Origin: Vulcanimicrobiota bacterium
Lineage (GTDB): Bacteria; Vulcanimicrobiota; Vulcanimicrobiia; Vulcanimicrobiales; Vulcanimicrobiaceae
Assembly (NCBI GenBank): GCA_027459645.1
Contig: DAIDHQ010000004.1
Location: forward strand, 62,001-126,000
DNA length: 64,000 bases
Direction of reading: 5' to 3'
The notes under the pieces are model-generated. The model made no database searches. It was given only the letters and a program-made list of their open reading frames with translations, and had not been told where the DNA came from. Positions 1 to 7,934 of this stretch are shown piece by piece. A program made the translations under genes and the position numbers. The stretch's first letter is position 1, and each line of letters opens with the position of its first letter.

Positions 1-1274
1 GTCGCGCGTACGTCGACGAACTGACCGGCCTTCCCAACCGCGAAAAGTTAATCGAATGGATCGGCCAGCATCAGGAATCGCCCGTCGTACTGATCATCAT
101 GGACGTCGACGACATGCGCCTGCTCAATCAGGGTGTGGGCCGCATCGCCGCGGATCACGTGCTGCAAGAGATGGCGATTCGCATGCGCGTCACGTTTCCG
201 TCCTCGCACTTCGTCGCACGCGTGAGCGCCGACGAATTCGCGGTTGCCGTCGTCGACGATCGTAGCCCGCACGCCATTATGGCCGAACTGCGCTCGTTCT
301 TCGAAGCCCCCTTTGATGCCGACGGCTCGCGCGTCTTTATCTCGGTGGCGATGGGTGCGGTGCGCGCGATTCGAACGGCGTCGCCCGATGAATTGATTCG
401 CAAAGCCGACATGGCGCTCGACCGGGCGAAATCGACCCCGTCGCGGGCCGTGGTCTATACGCCCGAATTGCAAGCCGGCGAGACGCCGTCGCTCGTCGGC
501 GAACTACACCGCGCGGTCGAACGCCACGAACTCGTGCCGTTCTTCCAGCCGATCTTTGCTTTCGATCCTCGTGCGAATCTCTGGCAGTGCGTCGGTGCCG
601 AAGCGCTCTTACGCTGGATTCATCCGGACCGCGGCATCGTCTCCCCGGCAAGCTTCATCGACTTCTTGGAACGCCTGACGATCGGGGATCACGTCGGGTG
701 GGAGGTGATGGAACAGAGCCTCCTGCAAGCGGCGGAATGGCGCCGTATCATTCCCGAATTTCGAGTCTGGGTCAATCTCTTTGCGCGCCAGACGCTTTCG
801 CGCGATTGCGATCGGCGGATCGCCGAATTGCTCGAACGCACGCGCGTGCCTGCGGAGGCCCTGGTCGTCGAGATCAACGAAAGCATCGTCGCCAGCGACG
901 AACGCGACGTCGCAGCGCTCGTCTCGCGCTTGCGCGAGATGGGCGTCGTGAGCGCGATCGACGACTTCGGAACCGGCGGGTCGTCGCTCGGGCGCGTGCG
1001 CGACGTGCCGGCGGCCGTGCTCAAGATCGATCGATCGTTCGTCAATAAGAGCGAAGTCGACGCAAAAGCCAAAGCGGTCGCGGCGACGGTCGTACGCCTT
1101 GCCAACGAACTCGGCATGACCGTTCTCGCCGAAGGCGTCGAAAACATGATGCAACTCGACGTCATGATGGAAACGGGATGCCATCTGGTGCAGGGCTATG
1201 CACTCGGTCATCCGTTGCCGGCGGATCTCTTCGCGCGCACGTTCCTCGAAATCGACCGCGCCGTTTCGTCGTAG
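1..1274 (+). CDS. GGDEF/EAL cyclic-di-GMP protein, 5' truncated
   Basis: The reading frame is open from base 3 with no start, so the N-terminus lies outside the window. The visible part begins with the typical GGDEF-domain opening DELTGLPNR. Where GG(D/E)EF should stand (about 222-239) the protein reads SADEF, so diguanylate cyclase activity is doubtful. The following EAL domain keeps EALLRW (about 600), EINES, DDFGTG, KIDRSF, LAEGVE and QGYALG, the metal and substrate ligands of an active c-di-GMP phosphodiesterase. The likely role is c-di-GMP hydrolysis with a regulatory or inactive GGDEF half. A DUF4349 gene follows 33 bases later on the same strand. Confidence 0.9.
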   Translation, partial: RAYVDELTGLPNREKLIEWIGQHQESPVVLIIMDVDDMRLLNQGVGRIAADHVLQEMAIRMRVTFPSSHFVARVSADEFAVAVVDDRSPHAIMAELRSFFEAPFDADGSRVFISVAMGAVRAIRTASPDELIRKADMALDRAKSTPSRAVVYTPELQAGETPSLVGELHRAVERHELVPFFQPIFAFDPRANLWQCVGAEALLRWIHPDRGIVSPASFIDFLERLTIGDHVGWEVMEQSLLQAAEWRRIIPEFRVWVNLFARQTLSRDCDRRIAELLERTRVPAEALVVEINESIVASDERDVAALVSRLREMGVVSAIDDFGTGGSSLGRVRDVPAAVLKIDRSFVNKSEVDAKAKAVAATVVRLANELGMTVLAEGVENMMQLDVMMETGCHLVQGYALGHPLPADLFARTFLEIDRAVSS

Positions 1275-1307
1275 TCACGAAGCGTTTGCGCGTACCGTTG
1301 AACCGGC

Positions 1308-2171
1308 ATGGTACGTTACGCGCGCTATCCTCTCACAATGCTCCTGGCCGCGAGCGCCGTCGTGATGCTCGCCATTACGCTGCTGGCGCCGCGCATACCG
1401 CTTCCAGCTCGGCCGTACGCCATACCGCACCATAATGCCGCCGTGGTGGAGAAAGTCATGGTGTCGCGGCAATCGGCGGAGGCGGCGGGCACGCTGCAGA
1501 TCGCCCGCCGCGCGTCGCTCGACGTGATCGTTGCGAACGTCGACGCCGCGATTGGACGCGCTTCGTCGATCGCACGACGCGCCGGTGGTGACGTCTTTTC
1601 GCTTCAGGCGGAGAACGACGCGAGTGCCAATGCGTCCGCAGATATGAGGCTGAGAGTTCCAGCCGCCGCCTTTGATGCTTCGCTCCTCGCCTTGGCGAAG
1701 CTCGGCACGGTCAAGGAACGTACGGTCGACGCGGACGATTTGACGTCGAACATCACCGACTCCGCCGCCCGTCTGCGCAACTTACAGCATACCGAAGAAG
1801 ACATCTTGAGCATCATGAACCGCTCGGGTTCCGTTTCGCAAATTCTGGAGGCGGAGAACCAGCTCTCGCAGGTGCGCGAACGGATCGAGGTGCTGGAGTC
1901 GCAATTGAAAGAGATGCGCGGTCGCGTTGCCTACGCGACGATCGGGCTGCATTTCGAGCCGGAGGCGGTGCGCGCCGCCCCCGATCGTAGCGCGAGCGCG
2001 CGGTTGCGCAACGCTACGGCTGCCGCGGTCCACGCGCTCGGCAACGTGACGATCGGTCTCGTTTCGACCGTCATCTGGTGCGCGGTGTTCGTGCCTTACC
2101 TGCTGCTCGTGGCGGCGGTCCTGTATGCGGTGCGGCTACTCTTGCGGAAACGCTACGCGGTACGCCGCTAG
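1308..2171 (+). CDS. DUF4349 membrane-anchored coiled-coil protein
   Basis: This 287-residue protein has an N-terminal hydrophobic segment (about residues 8-28), an extracytoplasmic domain and a C-terminal membrane segment (about 240-275) ending in a basic tail. The middle holds the DUF4349 pattern of a beta-alpha domain followed by a coiled coil (about 165-205, heptads rich in L, E and Q). DUF4349 proteins are envelope proteins of unknown function. The ATG at 1308 is the first start after the preceding stop. The last 36 bases overlap the 3' end of a convergent lipoprotein gene. Confidence 0.8.
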   Translation: MVRYARYPLTMLLAASAVVMLAITLLAPRIPLPARPYAIPHHNAAVVEKVMVSRQSAEAAGTLQIARRASLDVIVANVDAAIGRASSIARRAGGDVFSLQAENDASANASADMRLRVPAAAFDASLLALAKLGTVKERTVDADDLTSNITDSAARLRNLQHTEEDILSIMNRSGSVSQILEAENQLSQVRERIEVLESQLKEMRGRVAYATIGLHFEPEAVRAAPDRSASARLRNATAAAVHALGNVTIGLVSTVIWCAVFVPYLLLVAAVLYAVRLLLRKRYAVRR

Positions 2172-2504
2172 CTTCCCGTCCTTGTCGACCCGGACCACGA
2201 CGTTGGCAAAGCCTTTGTCGAAGCTCGCGCGATACGTATATTCGTTCTTTGAAGCGTCGCTGATCGTCAACGTAAGTCCCTTGTAATTACCCATCGCATG
2301 CATCTTGTCGGAGAGCATGCCGACTTGCTGACGGGTTACCTGCGACTTCAGCTGCGTATCGAACGTGCTTTCGAGCGAAGCGACGTCGTCGTTGTACACG
2401 GACTTCGTCGCGCTATCGGCGGTGCTTTGCGCTCCCGAGCTCGCCGCCGCGCCATTGCAGGCGGCGAGTCCGGCCAGCGCAAGAAGCGCTAGATATTTCC
2501 CCAT
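2136..2504 (-). CDS. Small lipoprotein of unknown function
   Basis: This is a 122-residue protein with a signal sequence and a lipobox LAAC around residue 16, so it is probably a lipoprotein anchored in the outer or inner membrane. The mature part is polar, with alternating charged and aromatic residues and no recognised domain. Its start overlaps the end of the next upstream gene (stop at 2489) by 16 bases, which suggests translational coupling behind the TonB receptor gene. It also overlaps the DUF4349 gene tail to tail. The function is unknown. Confidence 0.7.
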   Translation of the reverse strand: MGKYLALLALAGLAACNGAAASSGAQSTADSATKSVYNDDVASLESTFDTQLKSQVTRQQVGMLSDKMHAMGNYKGLTLTISDASKNEYTYRASFDKGFANVVVRVDKDGKLAAYRVAFPQE

Positions 2505-2917
2505 CCGTACGTCACCATGGCGACCTGCTGGCCGGAGGGCGTACGTTCCCGTGCGACCTTCATCCCGAGCGAGGCAAGTTGATGGCGTTGCGCGACCACG
2601 ATGTTGTGTTGGTAGGCGACCTCGCGCTTGAGCTGTTGGTTGACCTTCACTTCTTCCTGATACGCCCGTTGCTCTTGACGATAGGCCGCCCAGGCGTCGT
2701 TGTTTTCGGATTGTAGCGCTGCCTGGCGCTGCGCGTCTTCGGCGTAACGTTCGTGGACCTTCCGGTTATGCTGAATGATCAGGTACGTCGCGGCGCCGCC
2801 GAGCAAAATCAAATTACGCGTGCTCGCCGCGCCGTTGGCGAACGTCGGTGCCGCTGGAATCGCGAGTGCGAGCGTTCCCGTCAGGGCGAGAGCTGCGAGT
2901 GCTTGCTTGATCTTCAT
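2489..2917 (-). CDS. Exported coiled-coil protein of unknown function
   Basis: The ATG at 2917 (MKIKQALAAL) is preferred over the longer ATG at 2938 because it opens directly into a signal peptide. This gives 142 residues. The signal peptide probably ends near APTFA. A short hydrophobic stretch (LILLGGAATYLII) follows, then a Q/E/R-rich helical region with coiled-coil character to about residue 115. The gene lies between the TonB receptor and a lipoprotein gene, with overlapping or nearly overlapping ends, so the three probably form one transcript. There is no recognised family. Confidence 0.65.
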   Translation of the reverse strand: MKIKQALAALALTGTLALAIPAAPTFANGAASTRNLILLGGAATYLIIQHNRKVHERYAEDAQRQAALQSENNDAWAAYRQEQRAYQEEVKVNQQLKREVAYQHNIVVAQRHQLASLGMKVARERTPSGQQVAMVTYGWGNI

Positions 2918-2927
2918 ACGAGTTCCA

Positions 2928-4943
2928 TTACCCTCCATGGCGAGGAAACGAAACGTGGCGGCAGCTTGTCGCGCGCGTTCCGAACGGAAGGATGAGGCCG
3001 ACGGAGACGCGAGCGGGCGGCCCGTAGCGGTCGATGCTGGAAAGGTAGCGAGCGTTCGTCAGATTGTCCGCGGAAAACAGCACGCGCGCCCCGTCGCGGA
3101 GCGGAGCGCTCGCGCGGACCCCGGCGACCACCGACGTGCCGAGCGGTTCTCGGTTGAGATCGTCGGCGAACGTTTGTCCGAGATAGGCGACCGTAAAGCC
3201 GAATTGCGTCGCGCCGGCTCGCGTGTCGAACGACGCCGACGCGGCCGCTTCCGGCACGTAGGGAAGCTTCTTGCCGATCGTCGCCGGTTCGCCCGCCGTC
3301 ACGCGGGCGTTCTGTTCGGTCGCACTCAGGGTTACGCTCGAACATGCGGAGAGCCGGTGCGTGTAGGTTGCGATGAGCCCGTCGGTTTGGGTGTGCGCGA
3401 TGTTGCTGCGAATCTGATGCGTCGCATCGACCGTGGTGAAACCGATCGCATCGCTCACAAACGTACGAACGAGATCCGCGGAGAGTTCTTCGGAACCCCG
3501 CGCCCAATCGAGTCCCGCGTCGATCGAGGAACTTCGCTCTGGAACGAGATAGGGATTGGGAAGATAGGAGACCGGACCGATGACGTACCCGTGCACGAGC
3601 TCGTTGAGAAACGGCGCGCGGAAGCCGGTTCCGGCGGACGCGCGAAATGCAAGCTGCGGCGTCAGGTCGTAGCGCAGGGCCGCTCTGGGCGAGAGCGCGC
3701 GGTCCGTATGCGGAACGATCGAGGTCGCGATCCCGCCGGAAAACACGGTGGCGCGCGGCAACGAGATCGCGCTGCCTGCGATACCGGCGACGGCTTCTCC
3801 GCGCCGGAAACGCCACGTGTTTTGAAGGGCAAGGTCCTCGACGTGCTGCGTTCCGCTCCCATAGGCGCTCGTTGCGTTACTCGCGCTGAGCTGGTCGCTC
3901 ACGCCGCCGACGGAGCGCGCATCGGCGCGCGCGGCAAAGGTTCCGCTACGCCGGTCGACGGTCCATTGGAGGATCGCGCCGCTTTCGTGGGTGGGCACGT
4001 ACTGCGTGTAGAGCAAGGTTCCCGGCGCGGCCGATCGATCGGCGCGATTCGTAACGAAGGTATTGCGCACGTAGATGTTTGCGCTCAACGAAGCGTTCGC
4101 CGAGCTCCGGTCGATCGTGAGGTGATGTTGCCCGAAGTCGCGCCAAAAATCGTAGTTCGGGCGCCCTTCCTGCTGGTAGTCCCACGCTCCGCGATATCCG
4201 TACTCGATGCTGGTCGAGCTCGAAGCCGCATAGCGAAACTTCAACGAAACGAGCTTCGCGCGTGAAAGCGCCGGGGTGTCGATCGGGCTTTGGTAGCCTG
4301 GCGGAAGGTCGAAGTAGGAAGATTGCTGTTGCGTCGCCGCGATTGACGCCGTGAGCTTCGACGACAGGGGCGCCGTGGCGAGCGTCGCGAGATCGAGCGC
4401 ATCGTGCGTTCCGGCGGCGGCTTGAAGGAAACCGGCCGGCGTTTGCGCTTGATGCGGTGCGAACGTATCGAGTTCGAGTACGCCGCCGATCGCGCCGGAG
4501 CCGTAGAGTGCCGACCCCGGTCCGCGCAAGAGTTCGGCGCGCGTCAGATCGATGGCGGGATAGGCCGCCCAATCCACTTGGCCGCCGAAAGCGTCTTGCG
4601 CGGGAATGCCGTCGACCAGAATCACGCCGCGATCGTTGCCGGCTCCGGCAAACGAGACGCGCAACTGGCCGTAGTTGGTGAAAGCGCTGTTACTTCGATT
4701 CCGATCGAACCCAGGGAGTGCGCGGAGCGCGGCATCGCCCGTAACCGACGGCATCGATCGCAGTTGCGCGGCGTCGAGCAGCGATGCACCCAGAGGCAAG
4801 CGATGCATCGATTGCGGCGTTCCCGTCGCCACACGTACGCGTTCGATCACCGGCGGCATGGTCGGCGCCGGTGAGGGGGAGGGCGACAACGCAGGAGCAG
4901 CGGCGACAATAATCGCCGCTGCGGCAAGAGCCATCTGCATCAC
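2928..4943 (-). CDS. TonB-dependent outer-membrane receptor
   Basis: This 671-residue protein has a signal peptide, a proline-rich linker, a plug domain (about residues 45-160, with ILVDGIPAQDAFGG and LLRGPGSALYGSGAIGG) and a beta-barrel ending in a terminal aromatic strand. The plug signatures are typical of TonB-dependent receptors, which import siderophores, vitamins or similar ligands using TonB/ExbBD energy. No TonB, ABC or periplasmic binding gene lies beside it, so the ligand cannot be inferred. Two small exported proteins follow in the same direction. Confidence 0.9.
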   Translation of the reverse strand: MMQMALAAAAIIVAAAPALSPSPSPAPTMPPVIERVRVATGTPQSMHRLPLGASLLDAAQLRSMPSVTGDAALRALPGFDRNRSNSAFTNYGQLRVSFAGAGNDRGVILVDGIPAQDAFGGQVDWAAYPAIDLTRAELLRGPGSALYGSGAIGGVLELDTFAPHQAQTPAGFLQAAAGTHDALDLATLATAPLSSKLTASIAATQQQSSYFDLPPGYQSPIDTPALSRAKLVSLKFRYAASSSTSIEYGYRGAWDYQQEGRPNYDFWRDFGQHHLTIDRSSANASLSANIYVRNTFVTNRADRSAAPGTLLYTQYVPTHESGAILQWTVDRRSGTFAARADARSVGGVSDQLSASNATSAYGSGTQHVEDLALQNTWRFRRGEAVAGIAGSAISLPRATVFSGGIATSIVPHTDRALSPRAALRYDLTPQLAFRASAGTGFRAPFLNELVHGYVIGPVSYLPNPYLVPERSSSIDAGLDWARGSEELSADLVRTFVSDAIGFTTVDATHQIRSNIAHTQTDGLIATYTHRLSACSSVTLSATEQNARVTAGEPATIGKKLPYVPEAAASASFDTRAGATQFGFTVAYLGQTFADDLNREPLGTSVVAGVRASAPLRDGARVLFSADNLTNARYLSSIDRYGPPARVSVGLILPFGTRATSCRHVSFPRHGG

Positions 4944-4949
4944 CGAACG

Positions 4950-5483
4950 TTAAACTGCGTGCTGTTTGCTATAGTGGCGTTCGATTTCGATGGCCTTAGC
5001 AAGAGGGCCCGCGTCTTCGACGGTGCCGCCGCAGACGCGGATCATCTCTTCGACGTGCATGCGCGCTTCGGGATCGTCCGAGGCGACGCGGATGGGCTCG
5101 TTCGGATCGGAAACGTCGACGAACGCTTTGACCACGTGGCGGTTGTCGAGTTTTTTCGCAAGCATCTCGGCGCCGCTGGTTCCGTCACCGAGGTCGGGCG
5201 GCCGCGTGGCGTCGATAACGATGCCGTCTTTATAGTCGCCGAGCGCGCGAAGGGCGCCGTCGAGATCTTCCCAATGGATCGCCATCACGAGTGCTTCGCT
5301 CGTCGCCGCCTGATCGTAGGTGGTCGATGCCGCTGCGTCACCGCCCAGAGCTTGCGCGGCTTTTTCCGCCGCCTCCATGCCGTGTGGACTGCTGAAGCTC
5401 ACTTTGTGTCCGCACTGTTGGAGCATCCGCCCGATTGCGACCGCGCGGTCGTCCGCTCCGATGATTCCAATCGTCATAGCCAT
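4950..5483 (-). CDS. F420-reductase-like dinucleotide-binding protein
   Basis: This is a Rossmann-type protein of about 177 residues starting at MAMTIGIIGADD; an ATG two codons later (5477) is equally possible. The opening beta-strand/GIIGA turn, the IDATRPP segment and the HVVKAFVDVSD region resemble the NADP-dependent F420 reductase/dinucleotide-binding family. The glycine loop is degenerate (IGADDRAVAIG), so cofactor binding is uncertain. It lies six bases upstream of the TonB receptor gene on the same strand and could share its transcript. No F420 biosynthesis gene is seen here. Confidence 0.6.
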   Translation of the reverse strand: MAMTIGIIGADDRAVAIGRMLQQCGHKVSFSSPHGMEAAEKAAQALGGDAAASTTYDQAATSEALVMAIHWEDLDGALRALGDYKDGIVIDATRPPDLGDGTSGAEMLAKKLDNRHVVKAFVDVSDPNEPIRVASDDPEARMHVEEMIRVCGGTVEDAGPLAKAIEIERHYSKQHAV

Positions 5484-5605
5484 AGTGAGCACGTTGTACC
5501 CGTTCGAGGCAGACAAACGCAGTGAGGACTTTCGAATCAAGGGAGCGGGTCCATGGTTGAGGAAAGGCGCCGACGCTCGCTTCCCACTTCGAAGAAAGTT
5601 TCAAA

Positions 5606-7684
5606 ATGCGGTCATGGATGCCGTTGTTTCCTGCGGCGCTCTTGGCGCTCGCGCTCTGCGCTTGCGGCGGTGGAGGCGGAGGCGGTTCGACCAATCCCGT
5701 TGCTCCGGTGACGACGCCTACGGGGACGCCGGCCGCGCTTGCATCTATGACGCCGCCGCCGGCGGCATCGATCGCAGACGTTTCGATCATGCAAACCAGC
5801 GAGCCGCGCTCGTCGATGGTCTACGACAGCGACGAAGGTACGATGCTCTACGACGTTAACGGGTACGTGCAGTCCCCGACCGCGTCGTTTTACGATAATC
5901 TCTCGACCCCATCTCTTGGAATCAGCGCCATGGCCTACGATTCACAAGGGCATCGCCTGCTTTTGAGCAACGGTCAGACGATCTATGCGCTGACGTATCG
6001 CACTGCGGGCCTTACGACGATCGCGAGTGGGTTCCAACAGATCACCTCGATGACCACCGATGGGAGCGGCAACGTCTATGTCGTGGATACCGACCACGTT
6101 GCGACGGTTCTCAACGGCCAGCCGAAGGCACTGACGCCGCCTGGCAGCATATGGGCCACCGGCTATCCGGCGTCGATCGCATTCGATTCCAAAGACGGCA
6201 ATCTCTACGTCACCAATCCCAGCAACGATCGCATCGACCGCGTTACCACAACCGGCACCATCGTCGCGTTTACCGGGCGGTGTTTATATCCGGCGCCCAA
6301 TAATTCTTCAGAGCCATGTTTGCTGCAGGCGCGACCGGGAAACTCGACTACCGCCGTATTCGGTTATCCGTCCGGTCTCGCGTACGACGCCGTGCGCGAC
6401 CGGTTCTACATGTCGGACTATTGGAACAACGTCATATGGTCTATCGACGCGCAAGGCAATGCGTCGATCCTCGCAGGTTACGGCTACCCCGGAATTAGCA
6501 GCGGTAACGGACGCCTCGCATTCATCGCGCAGCCGTCGGCATCCGCCATCGATCAATACGGCCGCCTGTTCTTTCGCTCGTACGCCGGCGAGATCGGAAC
6601 CGTTGCCTTGACGGGAAGTCCGGCTCCTTCAAATTCGGTGCCCGGTCCCATGATTTGGTCCCCGACCTTCGTTGGCTACTATGGATCCGTCACGAGCGAT
6701 AACAATGGCGGCGCCTGGGTTTCTGAGGCCAACAATACCGAACTGCAACATATCGATTCGCAAGCGAACGTCGCTGAATTTATGCTGCCGCTCCAAAACG
6801 CCACATCGTACGTCGTGCCGCTCGCGGTCGATGCCGCATCGAACGCATGGTTTGGGGCCTGGGACATGGGTGCAACGAACGCTCGAATGATCCGCATGTC
6901 GCCGTCAGGAACGATGACATCGTATCCCTTGAGCGCATCGCCCACGTCGCAAACGTATGCGAGCGATGGCAACGTGTGGATCGCGGAGGGTAACGTCGGA
7001 AGCGGCGGATACATCGCCTCGGTTGGTGCGACGAGCGGAACTCTCCATGAGTACGCGCTCCCTTCACCAACGCCGCCGCCCCCCGGATACCCGGTCTTTC
7101 CCCCGCCGTCGCCGCTCGCCGTTTCGCAAGGTCCGAGCGGGCAAATCTGGTTTCTCGCGGGCGGCGCGATCGGCCGTCTATCCGGCGGGAATTATCTTCC
7201 GTACTTCTATTCGCTACCGCAAGTCGTGTTTGGAATGGTTCACAATCCGATAAACGACAGCGAATGGTACACCGGCGGGAACGAAATCTACGAGGTGTCG
7301 GCTACGGGAAGCGTCGTATTGACGATGCCCGGTTCGTGTTCGACGTGCAGCGCGCCGGAGAACGGTATCACCGTAACGCCCGACGGCTACGTGTGGACGT
7401 TGGATGCCCTCGATTCCGTCACCCGGTACGACACGAACGGCAACGAGGTGCACTACGCGTTGCCGTGGGGCGCATCGCTAAATGGTATCTCCGGCGCGAG
7501 CGACGGGACGTTATGGATTTCGACCGGGTGGGGAGGCGTTATCCACTTCAATCCGGCTCTCTACGATCAGCTCAAGCTCCCGCACGCGGTCCCATTCTCC
7601 CGAGGGTCGAGCGCCCGCCCGGCACGAGACCTTACGCGAACGGCCGCCGGGCCGGCCCGAAACCGAGGTGCCAGAACGCCCTGA
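5606..7684 (+). CDS. Beta-propeller (NHL/SMP-30-like) lipoprotein
   Basis: This 692-residue protein opens with a lipoprotein signal (ALALCAC, lipobox LCAC) followed by a glycine tract and a proline/threonine-rich linker. The rest is a chain of propeller-like blades with repeated motifs such as GSGNVYVVDT, DGNLYVTNPSNDRID, PDGYVWTLDALDSV and DGTLWISTGWGG, as in NHL or virginiamycin-lyase-like propellers. It is probably a surface or periplasmic binding protein, but no active site was identified. The C-terminal 35 residues are arginine- and alanine-rich, unlike the blades, and may be a run-on tail. Two stem-loops follow before the rpoC promoter. Confidence 0.8.
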   Translation: MRSWMPLFPAALLALALCACGGGGGGGSTNPVAPVTTPTGTPAALASMTPPPAASIADVSIMQTSEPRSSMVYDSDEGTMLYDVNGYVQSPTASFYDNLSTPSLGISAMAYDSQGHRLLLSNGQTIYALTYRTAGLTTIASGFQQITSMTTDGSGNVYVVDTDHVATVLNGQPKALTPPGSIWATGYPASIAFDSKDGNLYVTNPSNDRIDRVTTTGTIVAFTGRCLYPAPNNSSEPCLLQARPGNSTTAVFGYPSGLAYDAVRDRFYMSDYWNNVIWSIDAQGNASILAGYGYPGISSGNGRLAFIAQPSASAIDQYGRLFFRSYAGEIGTVALTGSPAPSNSVPGPMIWSPTFVGYYGSVTSDNNGGAWVSEANNTELQHIDSQANVAEFMLPLQNATSYVVPLAVDAASNAWFGAWDMGATNARMIRMSPSGTMTSYPLSASPTSQTYASDGNVWIAEGNVGSGGYIASVGATSGTLHEYALPSPTPPPPGYPVFPPPSPLAVSQGPSGQIWFLAGGAIGRLSGGNYLPYFYSLPQVVFGMVHNPINDSEWYTGGNEIYEVSATGSVVLTMPGSCSTCSAPENGITVTPDGYVWTLDALDSVTRYDTNGNEVHYALPWGASLNGISGASDGTLWISTGWGGVIHFNPALYDQLKLPHAVPFSRGSSARPARDLTRTAAGPARNRGARTP

Positions 7685-7698
7685 ACGCTGGCCAAAGC

Positions 7699-7733
7699 GA
7701 CCGAGCGCTCGGTCCGGCGGCTTTACTCCGCCG
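7699..7733 (+). terminator. Two adjacent stem-loops, possible weak terminator
   Basis: A 16-base palindrome GACCGAGCGCTCGGTC (7699-7714) is followed directly by a 6-bp hairpin CGGCGG-CTTTACT-CCGCCG (7715-7733). They sit between the lipoprotein stop codon and the rpoC promoter. No U-tract follows, so termination would be weak or factor-dependent. Confidence 0.4.
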
Positions 7734-7750
7734 ATCTTGGCCTGCGGAAT

Positions 7751-7778
7751 TTGACCCCTGTGGCCGGTGTGATACAAT
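7751..7778 (+). promoter_or_regulatory. Promoter of rpoC
   Basis: TTGACC (7751-7756) and TACAAT (7773-7778) are separated by 16 bases. TG at 7770-7771 lies one base before the -10, giving an extended -10 element. The predicted start near 7785 leaves a leader of about 150 bases before the rpoC start at 7935. This explains how rpoC is expressed without an upstream rpoB. Confidence 0.75.
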
Positions 7779-7934
7779 ATCGGTCTGTGCCCGAGCCCGG
7801 TCCGCCCCCTGACGAGGGGTGCGCGTCCAGCTTGGAATCGGCGAAGCAACGGTGGGCGCCCCTTGCAGAACTGCGGGTCGCGGAAGCCCTGCGTAAGCGA
7901 CGACCGGTACGCACACCGACTCCAGGAGTCCCAC

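Noticed and set aside
2775-4265. A 496-codon open frame antisense to the TonB receptor
   Set aside because: Arginine- and alanine-rich shadow with no known motif; the receptor on the other strand has a full plug and barrel.
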